In this document: one piece after another, positions 1-8,500 of the stretch | Layout: every line of letters starts with the position of its first letter | How positions within the stretch are numbered: position 1 is the first letter of the stretch | Assembly (NCBI GenBank): GCA_016987375.1 | Contig: PJRA01000005.1 | Span: 2,985,124-2,997,186, forward strand | Length of the DNA stretch: 12,063 nucleotides | Source of the DNA: Brachionus koreanus | Lineage: Eukaryota > Rotifera > Eurotatoria > Ploima > Brachionidae | Direction: 5' to 3' | Program-made: the position numbers and the translations under genes | The notes under the pieces: generated by a model | The model's input: the letters and a program-made list of their open reading frames with translations, nothing else | Told to the model about the DNA's origin: nothing | Database searches by the model: none

Positions 1-2
1 AA

Positions 3-253
3 AATATAAATTCGTTGGAAACATGTGTAAATATGTGTCTGACAATCAATCAGTATTCATACTGTGCTTATAGTCAAAAGCTTTTAGAATGTGTTTGTCT
101 AAAAAATTTAACTTTTGAGTTCCGCTCTCAAATAACTTTGTCATGTACTAACATTGGAGATTTTTTTTCAGTTTATCACACAGGTCTTATTGGTAATGTT
201 GAATTAAAAAAATTACTAAACTTGAATTTATTTAAACATTTAAGAGACCAAAA
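3..253 (+). other. WSC-domain exon of the xylosyltransferase (partial)
   Basis: This is the first visible exon, open from the window edge. It encodes a cysteine-spaced segment (CVNMC, then ECVC, then SCTN) followed by SVYHTG, which is how WSC carbohydrate-binding domains end. A WSC domain before the GT14 domain is known in invertebrate xylosyltransferases such as C. elegans SQV-6. The exon ends in phase 2 at a GTGATA donor and joins the exon at 309, giving HLRDQKKLKEEKN. An alternative acceptor at 277-279 keeps the frame open but is in the wrong phase for this donor. Confidence 0.7.
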
Positions 254-2409
254 GTGATAATTTTTTTTATAATAAACAGCCAATTCAAAACATTATCTCT
301 GAATTTAGGAAATTAAAAGAGGAAAAAAATCTTCCACGAATTGTTTTCATGCTAACATTAAATGGACGCTCATTAAGACAAGTGTTCAGACTAATCAAAA
401 CAATATATGATGATATTCACTTTTATTATTTTCATATTGATAAAGTAGAAATTAGTTCAATTATTTAGCTTTAATAATATGTTTTTGTTTTTTAGCGTAT
501 GACATATTTAAGAACAAAAATTGAGAAATGTTTGAATGAAAAAAGGAAAAAAAATTTTTATATTTCAAAATGGTCTTTTCCTACAATTTGGGGAGGTTCA
601 AATCTTCTTCAAATGCACTTAAAGGCTATGGAAGAGCTAATCGAGATGAAGGATAAAAATTTATGGCCTTGGGATTTTGTTTTAAATTTAAGCGAGTCGG
701 ACTTTCCGGTCAAAAGTGTCCAGGAATTGACATTGTTTTTAAATCAAAATAGGAACACAAATTTTTTGAAATTTTTTAAAACTCACTATGAAAAGTACTA
801 AAAAATTTTTATTAAATTAAAATTTAAAGGCTTTTAGTTATTCTTTTTTTAATTTAATTAGATTTTCAATGAATCAAGCTTATGAGACTGCATTTTTACA
901 ATGTGAAAATCGAATGTGGCGATTGGGAGACAAAACAATCCCAATCGGAATTCAATTTTCTGGCGGATCGGACTGGTTTTGTCTTAATTCAAAATTTGTA
1001 GACTATATAATTAAGTCAAAAGAGAATTTCGTAGATAATTTGAAACATTTTTTTGAATATTCACTTCTTCCTTCTGAGGTATGAATTTTATTATTTAATT
1101 ACTAATTAATTAGAAAAATATTTCAAGTCATTTTTTCATACTGTATTAATTAATTCTCCATTTTGTGAACAAAATTATGTCAACTTTAATCTTCGATTTG
1201 TAAATTGGCAACGAAAACTCGGTTGTAATTGTCAGCATAAAAAAGTTGTTGACTGGTGTGGTTGTTCACCAAATTTTTTATCATTTAAAAGCTCCATTCA
1301 AGCTATTAAAGTAAGAAAAGGATTAAAATTTTGAAAAGAAATTTTTAAAATTTGTGCGATAGGATTTGAATAGCGTTCCAATTTTTTTTGCGAGAAAATT
1401 TGATCCTTTACGCAACAACTTGATGATTAATTATGTTGATCAATCCATTTATGGTTTTTATTCAGCTGACTTCAAATCTCTGACATCATTTTGGCAAAAT
1501 GTTTTTGATTCGAGTGAACAAAATGAAAATAAATTTCAAATTTTATTTGAATTGATGTCGAAAATTTCCTGGAACAAGCTTGAAAATTTGATTAATGTTG
1601 CCAAACTAGATACCAATTTTGTTGGAAAAGAATACTTTTTGAGAAGTGTTGAAGCATTTTTTGAAGCAGATTCATTTAAAGGATATGTGTTGAATTTTAA
1701 AACAAATAAAAATTTTGAATTTGAAGCATTTTTTAGATTAAATAGTTTCAAAAATTTAATTAAAATATTCAATTTAAACGAGAGCAAAAATCAGACTTTG
1801 ATTTTAATGCGAGAAAATTTTCTTCAATCATTAATAAAAATTCAAATTTCAACTGATTTTGAACAAAAAGAGAGGCAATTCTCAAACTATGCAAATGTCA
1901 TGGATGTAAACAGTAATCCAATTTTGTCAATTGAATTAGATCCGATTAAAGTAGCTTTGGAATTTAGCGTCAAATGGATTGACCCATTAGGTAGTTTGAT
2001 TAAAGAAAAATACATAAAAATGAATTCAAGTGAAAAAAATCAATTGTTAGTTCATAGTTTAGAGCAATCTGAAAATTTAACAATTAAAAAATCACCAGGT
2101 GAATGGAGGCTAAATATATACATGCATGATGTTGCCCATGAATTTTTGGTACTTTCAAAAAAATTTTTAATTTTACCAAAAATGATAGAGGTTTTCTCAA
2201 TTTGGTCATCTATAATTGAAAATTTTTGGCAATTCGACTCACTTTGTGCTAATCAAATCGAATTGGGGTTATATTTGAATCATTCATTTTTAGTAAAACA
2301 CATTTTTAATGATTGTAAAGAATGTTCACATTGGAGTTCGTACTATCCAGATCCTAAATCAGATTTAAACTCAAATTTAGATATTAATTTTTCATATAGA
2401 ATTGTTTGA
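3..2409 (+). CDS. XYLT: Peptide O-xylosyltransferase, 3' part (six exons)
   Basis: This Golgi type II membrane enzyme moves xylose from UDP-xylose to serines of proteoglycan core proteins, the first step of heparan and chondroitin sulfate chain synthesis. The exons I read are 3-253, 309-444, 496-794, 862-1078, 1128-1310 and 1363-2409, giving 710 residues in one frame; all five introns are GT-AG and 49-67 bp. The first exon is the end of a WSC domain. GT14 signatures follow: [69 protein letters not shown] across an intron, [19 protein letters not shown] and FFARKF. The Glu of LLPSE matches the family catalytic base. The C-terminal xylosyltransferase domain runs to YPDPKSDL and stops at 2407-2409. 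Human enzymes are 865-959 residues, so the cytoplasmic tail, membrane anchor and start of the WSC domain lie before position 1. Identity is secure; each border could be off by a few bases. Confidence 0.93.
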
Positions 2410-2444
2410 ATATTTTTTAAATTAAAATTAAATTCATTTTTTTA

Positions 2445-2450
2445 AATAAA
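2445..2450 (+). terminator. Possible poly(A) signal of the xylosyltransferase gene
   Basis: AATAAA lies 36 bp after the stop codon at 2407-2409. In sequence this AT-rich the hexamer also arises by chance, so position is the main support. Confidence 0.4.
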
Positions 2451-2694
2451 ATTTAAATTAACTTAATTTTCGTTTTAAATGAAATCGAAAAGTTGGTCAA
2501 AATAGGCTTATGAAAAAATAATTAATTCCAATATTACAATTTTTTCAATATTTTTAATGCTAACCAATTTTAGAAATTAATTGCAACACTAAATATAAAA
2601 TTTAATGATTATTTCTTTAAGTAAATACGATTTATTATATTTCTGTAAATGAAAGGTCTTAAAATAAAATTGGAAAAAAAATTAAATTTTAAAA

Positions 2695-2700
2695 TTTATT
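2695..2700 (-). terminator. Possible poly(A) signal of ATP23
   Basis: TTTATT on the plus strand is AATAAA on the minus strand. It lies about 40 bp beyond the ATP23 stop codon at 2741-2743. Base composition makes chance occurrence likely, so the call rests on position. Confidence 0.4.
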
Positions 2701-2740
2701 TTTGATTAAATAATTAAAAACTGGTAAAATTATAATATAT

Positions 2741-4138
2741 CTATTCAAAGCCGAAACGTTTTCTGTCTCTATAAGCACGTATGGAATCATTTTCTGTGGG
2801 AATTCGTCTGCCAAAAGGCTCCATATCATTGTAGCATTTATCAAATACTTGGTCAACTATTCTAAAAGCTTCAATTTCTGATATGTTTCTAACCATTTGC
2901 AAAGAGAGAGCGGCTTTTCTTCTAACACATTCTTTTTGAGCATCTTTAAAATGAAACAATGCTGAATCGTTGCTAATTGCGTCCATTATTGAACATGATG
3001 TCAAATTAGCTGCTCTTATCTTTTCATAAAAAAATATTTAAGTTATTAAAAAAAAAATTCAAAAGATTACCTCGGTACATGCTACATGATAATTGTTCTC
3101 AACATCAATAAAGGCACGACAATAATCAAAAGCATGTACCAATTCGTGTGACAATATCTCTGCACAATCTGTATATTTATTAACTCGATTGTGACACAAT
3201 ATTATCTTTTTTAAAAATAAAAAAAATTAGAACCTGTGTACAAGCCAAATGTCTCAAGTCAAACATGTTATATTCAGCACGACAATAGTCATATGACTGA
3301 AGTAAAGACTGTATTAGTTCAGATGCAACTTGGTCTTTACTGTGATTTTCTAATGTGTTATAACATAATATTGACTTAAATGTTTTTTTGCATTAATCAT
3401 TTTGAACTTGAAGAAAACAATTTTACTTGATTGGTTGAAGGATCAAAACCTCCTTTTACTGCTTTGTCACAATATTCACATGAAAAGTGTCTTAAGATGT
3501 TGGCTTCACTAAAAATTTAAAATTATTTAGATTCCGTATTTTCACCGTTTTAAAAATTTTATTTAAATAAAATTATTGGAAACTCAAAAACTAAAACAGA
3601 AGAAAAAATTAGATTTTTATTTTTTTATGCTGCATTATCGGCCTTAAATTAATGAAATAAAATATTTTCTAATTTAAAATAAACCTTCATCATGAATTTA
3701 ACTATTTAAAATAATTTTTTAAAATAAAATATTTTTATAAAAAATTTAAAAAAATCTTTAATTGAAAGAATAAAAAACGATAAGTAAAATTTTAAAAATT
3801 ACCATCCGATGCTTTTCATTGCACTAAGAAGTAACTTTACTCCAGGATCTAGACATGATTTCAAAATCAAACTTATGAACTATTTGTAAAAAATTTTAAA
3901 TATTACGATTTTCAATGCATTTTTCTACATTTTGTTCACATAAATTTTTGTTTAAAATTTCTCGTGAATTACCATAAAACAAGAATTTTTCATACCATTT
4001 AGGCTTAATGACATTTCCGAACCTTTGTGGAAAAAAAAAATACCCATAATCTTCAAATTTATTTGGTTTAAAATCCTTTGCCGAGTTTAAATACAAGTTA
4101 TTCGTATCACTATTTGACTTTTGATCTTTTCCATTCAT
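2741..4138 (-). CDS. ATP23: Mitochondrial inner-membrane metalloprotease ATP23 (XRCC6BP1/KUB3), complete
   Basis: ATP23 is an M76 zinc protease of the mitochondrial intermembrane space. In yeast it matures Atp6 and also helps assemble the ATP synthase Fo part as a chaperone. Minus-strand exons: 3907-4138 (start ATG at 4138), 3803-3848, 3427-3508, then 3234-3374 or 3071-3205, then 2741-3019 (TAG). Family landmarks in order: YGYFFFPQRF, CEQNVEKCIEN, HPGVKLLLSAMKSIGC, HFSCEYC, GGFDPSTNQ, ILCHN, HELVHAFDYCRAF, VACTE, IRAANL, ECVRRKAALS, VFDKCYNDMEPFGRRIP. With one catalytic exon the protein is 257 or 259 residues, close to human ATP23 (about 246). The oddity is the duplicated catalytic exon, listed separately. 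The 232-bp first exon opens with about 25 polar, poorly conserved residues. The gene sits just downstream of PRKDC on the same strand and converges on the xylosyltransferase gene. Confidence 0.93.
3071..3205 (-). other. ATP23: ATP23 catalytic exon, active copy (HELVH)
   Basis: This 135-bp, phase 0-0 exon encodes 45 residues from IILCHN to VACTE. It contains HELVHAFDYCRAF, the HEXXH zinc and catalytic motif of family M76. Upstream splicing to 3427 gives FDPSTNQIILCHN, as in other ATP23 proteins. Downstream splicing over a 51-bp intron gives VACTEIRAANL. Its donor is GTAATC and its acceptor follows a pyrimidine- and A-rich tract. Confidence 0.9.
3234..3374 (-). other. ATP23: ATP23 duplicated catalytic exon, protease-dead copy (QSLLQ)
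   Basis: This 141-bp, phase 0-0 exon encodes 47 residues, from SILCYN to RHLACTQ, with no stop. It aligns with the active exon: ILCYN to ILCHN, SYDYCRA to AFDYCRA, RHLACTQ to YHVACTE. In the ungapped alignment up to DYCRA, HELVH becomes QSLLQ, losing both zinc-binding histidines and the catalytic glutamate. The RHLAC segment is closer to human ATP23 than the active copy is, which argues against simple decay. Its acceptor is ATTTAAG and its donor, GTTCTA, is weaker than the others in the window. It could be an alternative exon or a relic exon no longer spliced; the open frame and conserved flanks favour the first. Confidence 0.75.
3509..3802 (-). other. ATP23 intron 2, AT-rich
   Basis: This 294-bp intron separates MKSIG (ending in TG) from the exon that supplies T and then EANILRHFSC. 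It is the only ATP23 intron well above 60 bp unless an alternative exon is skipped. I see only AT-rich low-complexity sequence, with no exon or element. Confidence 0.6.
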
Positions 4139-4141
4139 TCT
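4139..4141 (-). promoter_or_regulatory. Possible trans-splice acceptor before the ATP23 start
   Basis: Read on the minus strand, a T-rich tract ends in ATATAG, then one A, then the ATG at 4138. The AG at 4141-4140 would be a natural spliced-leader acceptor leaving a one-base 5' UTR. Rotifers and several other invertebrate groups use spliced leaders, but which group this is remains unproven. An AG before an ATG is also common by chance. Confidence 0.35.
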
Positions 4142-4239
4142 ATATTTAAATTAATTGGGAAATAAAAAATATTAATGAATTAAAAGGCCACTACTCCTCA
4201 AAGCCATATGAAAAAAAAATTGAAAATTTAAATAAAAAA

Positions 4240-4245
4240 TTTATT
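4240..4245 (-). terminator. Possible poly(A) signal of PRKDC
   Basis: TTTATT on the plus strand reads AATAAA on the minus strand, about 53 bp past the PRKDC stop at 4298-4300 and about 100 bp before the ATP23 start codon. Chance occurrence is likely in this composition. Confidence 0.4.
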
Positions 4246-4297
4246 CGATTTAAAAAAATTAAATTTCTATTTGTAATTTTTACAAAAAAAAGAGTAT

Positions 4298-5521
4298 TTA
4301 GCAAAACGGTTGCCAACCGATCCAAGTCCGGCCCAAAATATTGGCATCAGTTGACTGATCAATTATGCATTTTATTTGTTCCTCTACACTAAGACGATAT
4401 TTTTCACCTTTTGATAACAACAATTTGCTTCTTTCCAAAATTGGAGTTCCAGTTTTATCCAAAATTTTACTACCCAAAAGAACATCCACAAAATACGGCA
4501 AATACTTGGAGTCTTTATGTATGCCACTGCACAAATCATTCCTCATAATGACACTTGGATGAATTCCGAAAAGTTTTTGTTTAACACTATTAACTCTATC
4601 CTTAGCATACTGAAGTCCTAAAGTTATTTCCATGTCTTCGTTAAGATTTTTTTTAGCTATTTTAACAGCATTGCCTATCCAGTCAATAGATGGCTCTTTT
4701 ATAAACACATCCAATATGCACAGCAAAAGATCATTGTTTTCTCTCAACGCTTCTAAACAATGAACCATGCTTGATTGAAATAGGCCACGTTGTTCCAATG
4801 GTGCAATTAGTTTTAGAATTTGCCTGGTCAACCTAATAGGAACAAGCTCTGGAACAGGTATGTTCATTGAAGCATGACCAAATGCGATGCCAAAATCAAT
4901 GCCAATTGCTCGGCCATTTTTCAAATCAATCATCCAATTGCTTAAATGTCGATCTCCAATGCCAAGAATGTAATGGCAAGTGCTAGCTACTGCATAGCTT
5001 TTGATAAACTCATTGCGAAGAACAAAATAAGCTTCAGAATCGGATGATAAAGAGCGCAAGAATTGTCTAAATAAGTCCCATGGAATTGAATTTTGAATTT
5101 TGTTGAATTCTTGACAAATTACGTCACGATTATATTTGGCAAATACCATGCCATATATTTCACCATAAGTCTTTTTCGAACCATCGTGATTAATTCCATA
5201 AATAAAGTCAGCATATTTATTTTGTGCATCTTTTACTGCATCATTTTCCAAAATCATTTTTAAAGGCTTTGTTTCTGGTATCCATTCAATTAAGGCTAAT
5301 TTACTTGTCATTGGAATTACTTGATACGTTTTGATAGATAAATTTCGCTTGTAGCATTTTGAGTCTGATTTAAGCAGGTTATTAATGATATCTAGTAAAA
5401 TTTCGACTCGTTGGTCTTGACGCTGATCTTCTCCGCATTTGACCAAAAATTTATACTCTCTTTGGTCATCACCTCGAATTGTTATGCATTTAGGGCGACG
5501 CAAAGAGCTCATTTCTAAAAT
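4298..5521 (-). other. PRKDC: PRKDC final exon: PI3K-like kinase domain and FATC
   Basis: One 1224-bp exon encodes 407 residues with almost the whole kinase domain. Counting from the Met of MSSLRRPK: the ATP-binding lysine is K25 in KFLVKCGED; the catalytic loop is GIGDRHLSN (D187, H189, N192); the metal-binding DFG is residues 206-208 in GIDFGIAFG; and the activation loop leads to [13 protein letters not shown]. The last ~33 residues form the FATC domain. All residues needed for catalysis are present, so the kinase looks functional. The exon begins ILEMSSL at an acceptor ending in CTAG; a second AG eight bases later would break the phase. Confidence 0.92.
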
Positions 5522-8500
5522 CTAGTAACAATTGAATTAATTTAATCATTTTTCTAAGACTAAAATATACTCTTTCATCAAAGCTTTCTATTTTGATATG
5601 ATATTCAGGTAGTGGTTTTCCATGTCCATTATATTGACCTTAAAATTTAAATTAATTTAGATAGAAAAAATAGATATAAATTAATTTTATTAGTAAAATT
5701 ATTATAAAATTTGGAAAAAATAAACAACAAATATTTAAATAAAAAAAAAAATATTTGTAAAATGTTTATTTAACACAGTATTTTATAAAAATTTTTGGGC
5801 TTGTTATATCCTTTAAAAAGGATGGACATTTTTTAATTAAAATTTTTATTGAAAAACTTAAAATTAAGATTTTTTTTTACAAAATCAGTTATTACGCAGT
5901 ATATAGAAAGTTTTTTTTATTATTTTTATTTTTAATCTCAAGCGAGATACACTTCCTTTTTTTTGAACAAGTTTATCTGTCACTTTTTTAAATCAAAAAA
6001 ATACAATCAAGTATTTTCAGTTTTATACTCTTTTAATCTTTTTTCTTAATAAAAAAGTTTTAAAGACTTTTTTTTCTTAAGAAAATGATTAGGCGGATAT
6101 TTCAAAATAAGCTCGTTAAATTCAATTTTAAAAAAGTTTTTTTTTTAAATTTGTTTCTTTACGTGAGAAAAATTATCTTACGTAAAAGTTATTTAAAATT
6201 CATTTTTTTCCTTTATTTTTAATCAATCAAGACAGAAAAGATAGTTTACGTAAATAAAAAAATTTTCAACGTAAACCTAAACTGAAAATTGAAAGTTAAA
6301 TTAAATTATTTTTTAAGTTCATAAAAGGGTTCTAAAAAATTATAATTTTTACCTGGTATTTCGATGTCCTTAGTAATGTTTCTTTTAAAACTCTTGAGCC
6401 ACATTGAAAAGTCGCCCAAGTTGCCATTCATAGGATTTCTTTGACAATACTCGGTTACTTGAATTGAAATATTTTGCAATTTATTTTTAATCTCTAATTC
6501 ACTTAATTGTGGCAACAACTTAAAATGTTCACCAAATTGTTTTGAAAATAAGGGCTTTATAAAATTAGAAAATTCAATCCATAGTCTACCACAAAAGTCC
6601 ATTTTGGTTTCTAAATCGATCAGAGCATTATTTAAATCCTTGAATAATTTAATAACAATGTCATTTTTTTTCAAGTTGCCATTAATTTCTGTAATTAAAT
6701 CATTAAAAAGAAGCTTTGGTGTGTTCAAATGCTCCAAAGCAACAATTAATTGTTCAACTAAAGGCAACTGAGTTCTCAAATGATGGTTTATTTTTTGTAC
6801 AAATTCATTTTGTTCATTTGATTCAAAGTTGAATTTAAAATTTTCAGTACTCATTTTAAAGGAATAAACCAAGGCCTGTGGATACTCTATGGATATTTTT
6901 TCAATAATTCTCTGTATCGCTCTAGCCTCAGGTTTATCTAACAACGCAGTCATTTGACTTAACCAATTCAAAAACATCCAGCTAGGAATATCTTCGCTAC
7001 ATGATATAAATTTCTCCAAACATTGCTCTGGATACATTTCAATTATTTGAAGAAGGCGAGGAAACCTAGTCCTTGCTTCAACGGAATTTAACCGGATTGA
7101 TTTCAAGAGATGTTCGGTTACAATTACTGGAAATTCAGATTTTATCATTTGACAAATTTCTTTCAAGTTATCAAAACTATTTTTATCTATAAATATAAAA
7201 TAAATAAAAAATTCCTTAATTCTATCAATTAACTTACCATTTTCAGCTATTCTCAAGAAATAATCACAGTACGTTGCTAGTTCTAAACTACCTTTATTGG
7301 TATCGTCAATTTTCAATAAATTGTCCACTCCATTTTTCATTAATTTCGATATTGTCTAAAAATATATTATTATAATATTATTATTCTTAATAAAATTATT
7401 ATTTTTTAAATTAAAAAAATATTCAGAATGGTAATAATTAAAAATTTAAATTCTAGCAATATTCTAGATTTAAATTAGATAAATTGCTGCAAATATCGTT
7501 ATTGAAAATACAGATTGACAATTTAAAATCAAGATTTTTGTTTTCAAATAAAGTTAAATTAAAAAATCAAGATATTTTTTTCAAAAATATTAAAAAGAAC
7601 TTGAATTATCACTCAACGTTGCTACTTAATAGACTTGAATTTAAATGATTGGTATTTTAAATATTTTGATCACTAAGATTTACCGGTATAATAACATATA
7701 TACGTTATTATGATCAGAATTTTATTAAAAATGAATTTATAATGTTGAAAATAGAATTAATAAATCATTGAGACATTACCAGCAAAGAAAAATCAATACT
7801 TTTCAATTTTCAAATACAAAAAAAAATTCTAATGGCATCAAATATTCCAAAATATGTTTTGAATATTGAAGTTGAGATGGAGGATGAAGCAGATTGTCCA
7901 ACTTAATCAACAAGAGCAAAACGAACCCGTAAGTTCATAATGGAATAAAAGTACTCAAACCAAGAAGCAGCATTGACAAAAATAAAAGGAGAAAAAACGT
8001 AGAGCTACCATTTTGAAAATATACTCAAGATGGAAACAAGATTTATTATAGATGTAATAAAGCTAAATTAAGAGGTGTTAAAATTTGAATTTTACTTAAC
8101 AAAAAATATTGAATACCTATCAAAATATTTATTATACTAATCAATTAATAATTGTGAGAAAACTATTAAAATTTAAAAATTTTCAAAAATCCTTGATTTA
8201 TATTTAAATATGAAAAAAAAAATTTAATTTAATTATATTTTATAAAAAAATTGAAATATGATTCAAATATCAGAGTTAATGCATAAAAAAATCTTGAAGT
8301 ATTCAGAAAATGGTCTATAGCGTATATAAGAATTTAAGGAAATAAGGCACATGCAATATTGGGCTAACAAAGACGTACACTTAGATTCTTTAGGATTTAC
8401 AGAGAAGAACAATAAAGAAGTTAAAGATTCCAGAAAGCACTATTTAAATATAAAAGTAGCAAATGAGTGGAATTAGCTTCCTATTTAGTGATTTATTTTG

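Larger units (their letters stand above)
2410..2740. other. Convergent intergenic spacer
   Basis: These 331 bp separate the stop codons of two genes that run toward each other. The stretch is very AT-rich and I see no reading frame, RNA gene or mobile element in it. It should hold both 3' UTRs; the candidate poly(A) signals at 2445-2450 (plus) and 2695-2700 (minus) do not overlap. Confidence 0.6.

Noticed and set aside
862..1078. Separate short genes in the 1-2409 region, suggested by several short open frames.
   Set aside because: The frames join through GT-AG introns with matching phases into one continuous xylosyltransferase, so they are exons and not separate genes.
1536..1787. Minus-strand open frame of 83 codons inside the last xylosyltransferase exon.
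   Set aside because: Shadow of a conserved coding exon on the plus strand; its translation is low-complexity with no family features.
3234..3374. A second full ATP23 gene copy rather than a duplicated exon.
   Set aside because: Only the catalytic segment is duplicated. The N-terminal exons and the IRAANL-to-GRRIP C-terminal exon occur once, and the phases fit a single gene.
4365..4562. Plus-strand open frame of 65 codons inside the PRKDC final exon.
   Set aside because: Shadow of the kinase/FATC coding sequence on the other strand.
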